A DNA stretch of 24,169 nt from Piscirickettsiaceae bacterium (GTDB lineage Bacteria; Pseudomonadota; Gammaproteobacteria; Thiomicrospirales; Thiomicrospiraceae): NCBI GenBank assembly GCA_027019045.1, contig JALUXI010000011.1:1-24169 (forward strand), read 5' to 3'. The notes beneath the pieces were generated by a model. The model did not search any database, was not told where the DNA came from, and saw only the letters and a program-made list of their open reading frames with translations. Positions 15,376 through 22,172 of the stretch are shown in pieces. Both the position numbers and the translations under genes were made by a program. Position 1 is the first letter of the stretch; every line of letters begins with the position of its first letter.

Positions 15376-16164
15376 ATGAAATCAAACCAAGACGCTTTTA
15401 CCATTGCAGGCAAAACTTACCAATCTCGCCTACTTGTCGGCACGGGTAAATACAAAGATATGACCGAAACCCAACAAGCGATTGAAGCCAGTGGTGCCGA
15501 AATTGTCACCGTCGCCATTCGTCGTACCAATATTGGTCAAAACCCAGATGAACCTAATCTACTGGATGTCGTGCCACCCGAGAAATACACCATTCTCCCC
15601 AATACAGCGGGCTGCTATGACGCTAAAAGTGCCGTTCGTACCTGCAAACTCGCCCGAGAGCTATTAGATGGTCATAAACTGGTCAAACTCGAAGTGCTGG
15701 GTGACCAAAAAACGCTTTTTCCCAATGTAGTGGAAACCCTTAAAGCGGCTGAAGAGCTGGTCAAAGATGGCTTTGATGTCATGGTCTACACCTCGGACGA
15801 CCCTCTGATTGCCAAAGAACTTGAGCAGATTGGCTGCTGTGCCGTTATGCCGCTCGCCGCTCCGATTGGTTCAGGACTGGGCATTCGCAACCCCTACAAT
15901 ATTCGCATGATTATCGAAAACGCCGAAGTGCCGATTCTGGTCGATGCAGGAGTGGGCACCGCCTCCGATGCCGCAGTCGCAATGGAACTCGGCGTGGATG
16001 GCATCTTAATGAACACCGCCATTGCCGCAGCCCAAAATCCAGTGCTGATGGCCTCAGCGATGAAAAAAGCGGTCGAAGCAGGTCGTGAAGCCTATCTGGC
16101 TGGAAGAATGCCCCGCAAGCTTTATGCTTCAGCCTCCTCACCCATTGATGGAACTTTTTTCTAA
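15376..16164 (+). CDS. thiG: Thiazole synthase ThiG
   Basis: This is a 262-residue TIM-barrel enzyme that condenses 1-deoxy-xylulose 5-phosphate, dehydroglycine and ThiS-thiocarboxylate into the thiazole phosphate of thiamine. Hallmarks are SRLLVGTGKYKD, LPNTAGCYDAKSAVR, and KLVKLEVLGD with the Schiff-base lysine near residue 104. The phosphate-binding glycine runs APIGSGLGIRNP and VDAGVGTASDAAVAMELG also appear. It ends two bases before trmB. AGGAAA precedes the ATG. Its neighbour thiS supplies the direct partner protein. Confidence 0.97.
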   Translation: MKSNQDAFTIAGKTYQSRLLVGTGKYKDMTETQQAIEASGAEIVTVAIRRTNIGQNPDEPNLLDVVPPEKYTILPNTAGCYDAKSAVRTCKLARELLDGHKLVKLEVLGDQKTLFPNVVETLKAAEELVKDGFDVMVYTSDDPLIAKELEQIGCCAVMPLAAPIGSGLGIRNPYNIRMIIENAEVPILVDAGVGTASDAAVAMELGVDGILMNTAIAAAQNPVLMASAMKKAVEAGREAYLAGRMPRKLYASASSPIDGTFF

Positions 16165-16166
16165 TC

Positions 16167-16889
16167 ATGACAGAACAGCAAAACCCGCTCTCACAACCTG
16201 TCACCGCCGAAGGTGAACAACGCCGCATTAAAAGCTTTGTGCTGCGCCAAGGTCGCCTCACCAAGGGACAACAGCAGGCCATTGAAACCCAGTGGCCAAA
16301 ATATGGCGTACCTTTTCAACCCGAGCCGCTCAACTTCACCGAGCTATTCGGTCGCCAAGCCCCCACCTTTTTAGAGATCGGCTTTGGCATGGGCAAAAGC
16401 CTCGCACAGATGGCGCAAGATCACCCCGAAAATAACTACCTTGGTATTGAAGTCCACCGCCCAGGTGTAGGGGCTTTGCTTAAAGAGGTCGCCGAAAGGG
16501 GCTTGACCAATATTCGTGTCATGAACCATGATGCGATTGAAGTTTTGGATAAAATGATTCCCGATGCCAGCTTGGCGGGGGTTTACCTCTTCTTCCCCGA
16601 CCCTTGGCACAAAAAACGCCACCACAAACGGCGTATTGTACAGCCTGAATTTGCCCAAAAAATCGCCCAAAAACTACAGCCCAACGGCATTTTCCATATG
16701 GCCACCGACTGGGAAGACTACGCCCACCACATGATGGAAGTGATGACCCAAGCCCCCCACTTCCAAAACACCCAACCCGAAGGACACTTCACCCCCAGAC
16801 CCAACTACCGCCCCCTCACCAAATTCGAAGCCAGAGGACAAAAACTTGGTCACGGTGTGTGGGATTTGATTTTTACAAAAGTATCATGA
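16167..16889 (+). CDS. trmB: tRNA (guanine-N7-)-methyltransferase TrmB
   Basis: This is a 240-residue SAM-dependent enzyme that makes 7-methylguanosine at position 46 of tRNA. The SAM site is FLEIGFGMGKS, followed by NYLGIEVHRPGV, and the family-specific YLFFPDPWHKKRHHKRR supplies substrate and catalytic residues. The C-terminal PNYRPLTKFEARG is typical. The stop shares a 6-base palindrome, TCATGA, with the stop of the convergent WYL regulator gene. The two coding regions thus meet tail to tail with a 6-base overlap. This marks the left boundary of the AT-rich accessory island. Confidence 0.96.
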   Translation: MTEQQNPLSQPVTAEGEQRRIKSFVLRQGRLTKGQQQAIETQWPKYGVPFQPEPLNFTELFGRQAPTFLEIGFGMGKSLAQMAQDHPENNYLGIEVHRPGVGALLKEVAERGLTNIRVMNHDAIEVLDKMIPDASLAGVYLFFPDPWHKKRHHKRRIVQPEFAQKIAQKLQPNGIFHMATDWEDYAHHMMEVMTQAPHFQNTQPEGHFTPRPNYRPLTKFEARGQKLGHGVWDLIFTKVS

Positions 16890-17888
16890 GTCTTGATACA
16901 GACTAGACAGGGCTTGTACTGTTTGTTTAAATTTCTCTCTTAAAGCTGGCGGAGCCACCACCTCCACCCCCGCACCAAATCCCAATAGCCACCACCGGAG
17001 CTGTTGGGTATTATTCACCCTTGCCTCCAACTTAAACCGCCCATCTTCTAACGGTGTCATCACTTGATCCTCCGAAAGTTTACTTTCAGCAAGATGCTGT
17101 GCAATCCCTCGATTAACAATGATAACTAAATCAATCTTGTGTTCATCAACAAGATATTCAAACTCGCCCTTTTTCACATAGGACTGAAGATCAAAATCCA
17201 CAGGAAGATGACTGTGAGCATCCAACATCTCAGCAGCCACCATCCGATGTAGAGCCAACTGTTTCACCTCCTTATACTCCCAAAGTGTACACACTAAATA
17301 CAACACTTGATCGATAGCCACCAGCCCTAAAGGGTTGACCACATAATCCCGAGGCTCTTTATACCGAGGGTGATAATGCACTTTAATCTGCCGCTCTGAC
17401 AATAGTGCAGAATAGACATCGTTTAAAATCGTTGAATCAATCGAAGGGGCTAGCAAAGGTTGGTTCCTTGAAATCAATGCCACTTTATCAGACCAACTCG
17501 CAAGCTGGTTATTGGGCAGTGCTGCTAACACTTTTTCAGCAGAATCAAAATAGCTTGAAAGGTCATTTAAGGTACAAGGCGGTAAAAAATGCGCTAAAAA
17601 TAGCTTCATCATCTTGAAACTTAAGGCGACCGAAGGTGCCATCTCAGGTAGTTCTAACCTTTCTGCCTCCCTCTTCCAATACCATCCTGGAATATCCTTA
17701 TTGCCATCTGATTCAATTTCAAACAGCATGGACAACTCTTTTACATCCCGCTGAAGTGAGCGTTTTGTAATATTAAACCCTTGTGCTTTCAGCTTCTCAT
17801 GCAGTGTTGATAACCCCACTCGAGCAGGATATCGAGGGATTAGCCTAAGTATTTGGATTTTTCGATACCATGCAGATAAATCTTTCAT
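16884..17888 (-). CDS. WYL-domain transcriptional regulator
   Basis: This is a 334-residue regulator with an N-terminal DNA-binding winged helix (about residues 8-55, including LSTLHEKLKAQGF then TKRSLQRDVKEL). A WYL domain (about residues 150-225) contains PLGLVAIDQVLYLVC, where the W-Y-L motif reads L-Y-L, and QLALHRM. A C-terminal WCX extension completes the layout. WYL regulators such as BrxR (BREX) and CapW (CBASS) repress phage-defence genes, and PafB/C respond to DNA damage; those links are family knowledge. I chose the ATG at 17888, preceded by GGAGAGAG. The longer frame to 17924 would run through the palindrome at 17900-17918. It is divergent from the AAA ATPase gene and likely controls it and itself. 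Confidence 0.88.
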   Translation of the reverse strand: MKDLSAWYRKIQILRLIPRYPARVGLSTLHEKLKAQGFNITKRSLQRDVKELSMLFEIESDGNKDIPGWYWKREAERLELPEMAPSVALSFKMMKLFLAHFLPPCTLNDLSSYFDSAEKVLAALPNNQLASWSDKVALISRNQPLLAPSIDSTILNDVYSALLSERQIKVHYHPRYKEPRDYVVNPLGLVAIDQVLYLVCTLWEYKEVKQLALHRMVAAEMLDAHSHLPVDFDLQSYVKKGEFEYLVDEHKIDLVIIVNRGIAQHLAESKLSEDQVMTPLEDGRFKLEARVNNTQQLRWWLLGFGAGVEVVAPPALREKFKQTVQALSSLYQDS

Positions 17889-17899
17889 ACTCTCTCCAG

Positions 17900-17918
17900 T
17901 GCGACACATTATGTCGCA
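17900..17918. promoter_or_regulatory. 7-5-7 palindrome, candidate WYL operator
   Basis: TGCGACA (17900-17906), spacer CATTA, TGTCGCA (17912-17918) form a perfect inverted repeat 11 bases upstream of the WYL gene start. On the minus strand it encloses CATAAT, a -10-like hexamer. This is the position expected for an autoregulatory operator of a dimeric regulator, and it is about 100 bases before the divergent ATPase gene. Binding is inferred only. Confidence 0.6.
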
Positions 17919-17942
17919 ACCCATACTTGTGAACGACTTATA

Positions 17943-17969
17943 TTGACGAATCTAATGATACACTAATAC
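17943..17969 (+). promoter_or_regulatory. Weak candidate promoter of the AAA ATPase gene
   Basis: TTGACG (17943-17948) and TAATAC (17964-17969) are separated by 15 bases. The spacing is shorter than the 17 preferred by sigma-70, so this is tentative. The element lies between the palindrome and the ATPase start codon. Confidence 0.3.
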
Positions 17970-18017
17970 CCAAAAGGTTGAACTAAAACTTTCCCCCTCA
18001 CTTTTCAAGGAGACAAC

Positions 18018-20165
18018 ATGAACACCATAGACTACCTATCTCCAGAGATCCTGAACTCTCCCCAAAATGAAAGTCTGCTTGCACTATGGGCGGCGAAAAC
18101 AATCTGCTACCCAGATATTAAAAACGATATTATGTCAGACCGATGTTCATATAGTATGGTCGATGCACTCATGGCTTTAACGGGGATCGAAATAGAAGAA
18201 GAGATAGGAAGAAAAGACACAATGCAACATAAGGAAAAAGCACCGCCCGCCTTGGATAAGGCCGCTGAACTCGTAAATCAATTGACAAAAGCTTCCCCCA
18301 AACTAAATGGTCACTTATCCAAAAACTTAGCCCTCCTTCAATCCCAACTGAGATTATCAAATAGTGAAAAAGACATTCTGAGTTTGTGTATTCTCATCCG
18401 TACCAACAAAAACCTTACTAATATGATCGGTAATATCGAATTCGAGACTAAAGAAAAAATCATAGATTATTTTTCCTATATTCTTGATTTACCAAAGAAT
18501 GCCATCAGGAGTGCTTTATCCAAACAAGGCATACTCGAAAAATCTGGACTCCTTACACTTCGTTTACGTGAATTCCAACTCCGCTTTAAGCACTCACTTA
18601 TTTTGATTGATGGATTAGAGGACGCTATGATCTCCAAAGTTTCTGATCCATTAGAGCTGATGGCTCAATACTTTTTTAAAAGCCAAAACCCAACCTTATC
18701 TTTCCAAGATTTCCCTCATCTCACAAAAGAGATTCTCTTGACTGAAAATTATTTAAAAAGTGTTAACAGTCAAAAACACCTCAAAAAAGGGGCGAACATT
18801 CTTATCTATGGAGAACCTGGTACAGGAAAGACAGAACTCACAAGAATGCTAGCAAAATCTTTATCGGTAGATTTATATGAAATTGCCTCATCTGATGATG
18901 ATGGAGAAGCGCTTGATCCCCAAAAACGAATTAACCAGTATAAGCTAGCACAATTCGCCTTAAGCCAAACGAATAGCTTTATATTATTTGATGAGGTGGA
19001 AGGTGTCTTTCCTGACAGCGGGTTCTTATCCCTATTTAATAACGGACGACATAGTTCCAATAAAGCTTGGATCAATAAATTATTAGAAGAAAACCTGATT
19101 CCTGCTTTTTGGATAACGAATAACATCTCTGAAATCGACCCTGCCTATATCAGACGATTTGATCTTGTGATTGAAGTCCATACACCTCCAAAATCGGTGC
19201 GTGCTAAAATTATAGATGAAGCACTTCACACATTACCCGTATCGACAGCGTTTAAAGAACACCTATCTCATCAAAGACACCTTGTCCCCGCTGTGGTTAA
19301 ACGCGCAGCAAAAGTTGTGGAGATCAGCTACCAAACAACGGACTTACCACTTTCAAAGGCGATTGAAACAGACCTGATGTACCTCATCAATGCCACACTT
19401 GAAGCTCAAGGGAAAGAGCAGATTCAATTCACTCCAAAAAATAAATTAAACTACTCTCTGGATTTTATTCATACAGATATAGATCTGTTCAATCTTGTAG
19501 AAGGCATCAAAAAACGCAAACAAGGAAGGCTCTGTCTATATGGCTTGCCTGGGACTGGAAAAACAGCATTCGGACACCATTTGGCCAATGCATTAGACCA
19601 ACCCTTAATTTTAAAGAAAGCCTCAGACCTATTGTCGCCGTATGTTGGGATGGCTGAAAAAAATATCGCCCAAGCGTTTAAAGAAGCCAAACGAGAAGGC
19701 GCTATTTTACAAATTGATGAGGCCGATACCTTTTTACAATCACGAGAAAATGCCGTCCGAAGTTGGGAAGTTTCACAAGTCAACGAACTGCTCACACAGA
19801 TGGAGAGCTTTGAAGGCATCTTTATCGCCTCCACTAACCTCATGGATCATATTGATACTGCTGCCATGAGACGGTTTGACCTCAAGCTCGAATTCAAACC
19901 TATGACACCTGCTCAATCCTTTAAAATGCTAACACAATTACTGCAAGCACAAGGGATCTCACAAATATACGAACCCAAGATCTTAAAAAACCTTGAACAA
20001 CTCAACCACCTCACCCCAGGAGACTTTGCAGCAGTCATAAGAAAATTTGAAATTAGCGACCAAAAACTGACACCCGACACCCTCATTCAAGCACTTGAAG
20101 AGGAATGCCAACACAAGCCCAACTATCACACATCACAAGGCATCGGATTTTTGAGTGCACTATAA
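18018..20165 (+). CDS. Tandem AAA+ ATPase (two AAA domains)
   Basis: This is a 715-residue cytoplasmic protein with two AAA+ modules after a helical N-terminal region of about 240 residues. Domain 1 has Walker A GEPGTGKT (265-272), Walker B FILFDE (321-326), sensor TNN (367-369) and paired arginines (379-380). It carries an unusual acidic insert, SSDDDGEALD, in place of a pore loop. Domain 2 has Walker A GLPGTGKT (509-516), the aromatic pore loop YVG (542-544), Walker B ILQIDE (563-568) and arginines 618-619. This layout suggests a ring-shaped protein remodeller of the p97/Vps4/FtsH type in which only domain 2 threads substrate. The ending GIGFLSAL may be a conserved tail. AAGGAG precedes the ATG. 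The gene is divergent from the WYL regulator and followed by a small membrane protein gene. Its specific function is unknown to me. Confidence 0.88.
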   Translation: MNTIDYLSPEILNSPQNESLLALWAAKTICYPDIKNDIMSDRCSYSMVDALMALTGIEIEEEIGRKDTMQHKEKAPPALDKAAELVNQLTKASPKLNGHLSKNLALLQSQLRLSNSEKDILSLCILIRTNKNLTNMIGNIEFETKEKIIDYFSYILDLPKNAIRSALSKQGILEKSGLLTLRLREFQLRFKHSLILIDGLEDAMISKVSDPLELMAQYFFKSQNPTLSFQDFPHLTKEILLTENYLKSVNSQKHLKKGANILIYGEPGTGKTELTRMLAKSLSVDLYEIASSDDDGEALDPQKRINQYKLAQFALSQTNSFILFDEVEGVFPDSGFLSLFNNGRHSSNKAWINKLLEENLIPAFWITNNISEIDPAYIRRFDLVIEVHTPPKSVRAKIIDEALHTLPVSTAFKEHLSHQRHLVPAVVKRAAKVVEISYQTTDLPLSKAIETDLMYLINATLEAQGKEQIQFTPKNKLNYSLDFIHTDIDLFNLVEGIKKRKQGRLCLYGLPGTGKTAFGHHLANALDQPLILKKASDLLSPYVGMAEKNIAQAFKEAKREGAILQIDEADTFLQSRENAVRSWEVSQVNELLTQMESFEGIFIASTNLMDHIDTAAMRRFDLKLEFKPMTPAQSFKMLTQLLQAQGISQIYEPKILKNLEQLNHLTPGDFAAVIRKFEISDQKLTPDTLIQALEEECQHKPNYHTSQGIGFLSAL

Positions 20166-20204
20166 GTGCTCTACAACCATTCAACCGACAAAAAGGAGAA
20201 GATT

Positions 20205-20507
20205 ATGTCACCACGCAACCAACCCCCTCGTCCCTTTTATCTCACGCCCAGCAATACAATAAAAGGAAAGAAGATAAGTATATTTTTACATACCATAATA
20301 CTTATCTCAATATTTGCCATTATCTATGGATGGATAAGCCACCAGCAGCACTGGCTAGTAAATGGCATTATAGGGATGATGATAAGTGGAGGCGCATCGT
20401 GGCTAACCCATCGCTATATCAAAGCACAAAATAGACTGATTCGTAATGAAAATCAACTATTTAAAGAACATATTAAAAAAGTCGTGACAAAAACCATAAA
20501 AGGATAA
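20205..20507 (+). CDS. Small two-helix membrane protein
   Basis: This is a 100-residue protein without recognisable family. Two hydrophobic segments, about residues 24-44 (ISIFLHTIILISIFAII) and 49-67 (a glycine-rich VNGIIGMMISGGASWL), suggest a hairpin in the inner membrane. A basic, amphipathic C-terminal helix (about 70-100) is probably cytosolic. The ATG at 20205 is favoured by a strong AAGGAGAAG at proper spacing. An in-frame GTG at 20166 would start the frame right after the ATPase stop but has no such site. It lies 39 bases after the ATPase gene in the same direction and is probably co-transcribed. A membrane-acting effector or an anchor for the ATPase are both possible. An IS remnant begins three bases after its stop. 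Confidence 0.7.
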   Translation: MSPRNQPPRPFYLTPSNTIKGKKISIFLHTIILISIFAIIYGWISHQQHWLVNGIIGMMISGGASWLTHRYIKAQNRLIRNENQLFKEHIKKVVTKTIKG

Positions 20508-20510
20508 AAT

Positions 20511-20671
20511 TGGAGTGGCTACACTATTTCGTACCTAGATGATTGATATAATTTCATCCTCTAAGGAGAAAGTGATGGCGCAACGAAAATACGACGACAA
20601 ACTCAAACAAAACGTGATCAACGCAGTACTGATTGGAGACCGTTCAGCGGCACAAGTGGCTAGAGATTATC
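20511..20671 (+). mobile_element. IS3-family remnant, left end and orfA start
   Basis: The sequence begins with an IS terminal repeat, TGGAGTGGCTACACTA followed by TTTCGTACCTAGAT (20511-20540). It matches 27 of 30 bases of the inverted right end at 22048-22077. The start of orfA follows, and after about 33 codons the IS sequence gives way to unrelated sequence around 20670. The rest of this copy is missing. Confidence 0.75.
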
Positions 20672-20733
20672 GAACTGCCAACCAGTGCCATGTATGCTTG
20701 TTATACAAAAAGGACATCCACTTTTACCCCTAA
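20575..20733 (+). pseudogene. Truncated IS3 orfA fused to a cassette-gene tail
   Basis: The frame opens at ATG with a good AAGGAG site and reads MAQRKYDDKLKQNVINAVL, then RSAAQVARDY. This is the N-terminal helix-turn-helix portion of an IS3-family OrfA (IS3 OrfA proteins are near 100 residues). After residue 32 the sequence (RTANQCHVCLLYKKDIHFYP) no longer resembles transposase. The stop codon coincides with the first bases of the attC-like site (CCCTAACAAC), as is usual for the end of an integron cassette gene. The second half is therefore likely the last 20 or so residues of a lost cassette gene, joined in frame by deletion. A functional product is unlikely. Confidence 0.65.
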
Positions 20734-20812
20734 CAACATGCACTCGGACAGCAAAAAGCGCCGCTCGTTCCTTGCTTTGCTTTTTGCTGACGGTGATGTG
20801 AAGCGTTATATG
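20729..20812 (+). repeat. attC-like integron recombination site
   Basis: The region starts with CTAACAAC (like R'' RYYYAAC), just at the stop of the preceding frame, and ends with GCGTTATAT (like R' GTTRRRY). Between them CAGCAAAAAGC (20749-20759) pairs perfectly with GCTTTTTGCTG (20779-20789). The outer TAAC (20731-20734) pairs with GTTA (20805-20808). The roughly 84-base length, imperfect hairpin and position between two genes fit an attC site. The TTATATGC end followed closely by the start of the next gene fits a cassette start. Confidence 0.75.
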
Positions 20813-20830
20813 CAAAAGGAAAATTAACCC

Positions 20831-21853
20831 ATGTTATATAAATTAGGCTCATCAAGTGGCAAATTTGACAGAATAGAGCCAGTCGCATTCAAAGATTTCT
20901 CAAGTTTTGGAAATCTTGAGAAAGACTTAGAAGAACTTATTGCAAAAAGCATTCTCGATGTTCTTTTTGAAGACTCGAGCTTGATGCCCATATTTCAAGA
21001 AAGGCAATACCAAGCAGAGGCAGATATTTATGCCCTAAATGAAAAAGGTGAATTGATAATATTTGAGCTGAAGAGAGGGACTGCTGGAGAAGGAGCTGTT
21101 CATCAAGCCTTGCGTTATGCGCAAGATGCTGGGCAATGGAGTTATACAAAATTACAAGAGAAATATAAAAAATACGCAAATACCGAAGTAGAATTAACAC
21201 AGGCACACCAAGAAGCATTTAACCTTGAACATGCTTTAGACGCAAAAGAAATAAATAACAAACAGCATCTGCTTGTTATAGGTAGCGCAGCAGATGATAG
21301 TCTCATAAATGCGATTGATTACTGGAAGAAACAAGGAATATCGATTGAATTCTTGCCCTATAGAATTTACGAATTGGGCGAAGAAAAATATTTTGAATTT
21401 TTTGCTCCTCCATATGATAAACACAAAAATCCGAGCGATATAAAAGGAGTGCTTTTCGATACAAACAGAAGCTGGGATGAAGAATCTATATGGTACATGA
21501 TGGAAAACAATTGTGTAGCTGCGTTCGGTGATGCCAAACGATTTATAGAATATGTTTATCCTGGTGATATCGTGTTCTTTTCTCATAAATGGGTTGGCCT
21601 TGTTGCAGCCGCAAGGGTTAATAAAGGTGACATCAAAGCTCCAGACGATGACACTTTATACAGAGATGTTAAGTTCATTACCCCAATCCCAAAGAAAGGG
21701 GAAGCAATTAAGGCAATGCCATTTAAAAAGGTATCAGAAATCACTGGAAAAAGTTTCTTTTGGGCAAGAACTATTAAAGTGCCGTACCTTTCAAGAAATG
21801 AAGCGGAAAATCTAGCTAAAGAATTGAAGTCTTACCTTGAAAAAAGCACATAA
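20831..21853 (+). CDS. PD-(D/E)XK nuclease-like cassette protein with probable PUA-type domain
   Basis: This is a 340-residue protein. The N-terminal part resembles the DUF91/NucS-like nuclease fold. Asp65 in QAEADIYAL and Glu79-X-Lys81 in IIFELKRG form the D-ExK signature. ALRYAQD and a core strand HLLVIGSAADD (about residues 146-156) follow. Residues of about 205-325 look like a separate PUA/EVE-type beta-barrel (GVLFDTNRSW, YPGDIVFFSHKWVGLVAAARV, then FWARTIKVPYLS). Such domains often read modified bases. A role in cutting foreign or modified DNA is plausible but inferred. It is preceded by an attC-like site and its TAA stop starts TAACAA, the usual cassette end. That trailing attC is cut off by an IS3 remnant. 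The gene is AT-rich compared with the core genes. Possible start context is AAAGGAAAATTAACCC. Confidence 0.8.
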   Translation: MLYKLGSSSGKFDRIEPVAFKDFSSFGNLEKDLEELIAKSILDVLFEDSSLMPIFQERQYQAEADIYALNEKGELIIFELKRGTAGEGAVHQALRYAQDAGQWSYTKLQEKYKKYANTEVELTQAHQEAFNLEHALDAKEINNKQHLLVIGSAADDSLINAIDYWKKQGISIEFLPYRIYELGEEKYFEFFAPPYDKHKNPSDIKGVLFDTNRSWDEESIWYMMENNCVAAFGDAKRFIEYVYPGDIVFFSHKWVGLVAAARVNKGDIKAPDDDTLYRDVKFITPIPKKGEAIKAMPFKKVSEITGKSFFWARTIKVPYLSRNEAENLAKELKSYLEKST

Positions 21854-21856
21854 CAA

Positions 21857-22070
21857 TGGAGTGGCTACACTAAAAACCGAAAAGATTTACCAACTGCCTA
21901 AGTTGCTCACGCACCAAGAAACGCTTTGGCAAATTCAGGAACTTATTGGGCATTACAATCATAAACGCCCGCACAGCAAAAATGATTACATCGCTCCAGC
22001 CAAGTTCGAGAAATTGCACCGAGAGCAGGCTGAGGCAAAAGCAAAGAATCTAGGTACGAAAAAGTGTTGA
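21857..22070 (+). pseudogene. IS3 orfB (transposase) C-terminal fragment
   Basis: About 70 codons of the IS3-family DDE transposase C-terminus remain: ATLKTEKIYQLPKLL, then HYNHKRPHSKNDYIAPAKFEKLH, ending at TGA 22068-22070. The YNHKRPHS pattern is diagnostic for the end of the integrase core. All catalytic acidic residues lie upstream and are absent, so it cannot be active. An in-frame ATG at 21837 lies within the nuclease gene and is not a true start. Confidence 0.8.
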
Positions 22071-22077
22071 CACTCCA
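21857..22077 (+). mobile_element. IS3-family remnant, internally deleted, with right end
   Basis: The remnant begins with the same 16 bases as the left IS end (TGGAGTGGCTACACTA). It then jumps directly into the 3' part of orfB and runs to the inverted right terminal repeat ending CACTCCA at 22077. It lies in the same orientation as the left remnant. It starts immediately after TAACAA of the cassette end, so this IS copy appears to have entered the cassette's attC site. No target duplication is visible. Confidence 0.75.
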
Positions 22078-22172
22078 TTTCGTTTTAAGGTTACAGGGAG
22101 ATGTAAAAGTGAGTAAAAAATAAGGGGTGCAGAGTACCCTCAGACTAGACAGCATTTTAGATATTTAGTAAC

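Noticed and set aside
20633..20827. A 64-residue frame overlapping the attC-like site.
   Set aside because: It runs across the IS/cassette junction and the attC hairpin, and nothing supports translation.
20511..22077. A complete IS3 transposon carrying the nuclease gene as cargo.
   Set aside because: The matching ends at 20511-20540 and 22048-22077 suggest it. However, orfA and orfB are both fragments, the left-end 16-mer occurs twice, and no flanking duplication is seen. Two decayed copies fit better.
16899..22152. 12-base direct repeat CAGACTAGACAG at 16899-16910 and 22141-22152, near both sides of the island, as possible attachment sites.
   Set aside because: In 24 kb about 17 pairs of identical 12-mers are expected by chance, the left copy lies inside the WYL coding end, and there is no integrase or tRNA. 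It may be incidental.
22084..22172. Second attC-like site from the inverted repeat AGGTTAC...GTAACCT after the IS remnant.
   Set aside because: The GTT and AAC motifs are in the wrong order for an attC hairpin and the spacer does not pair.
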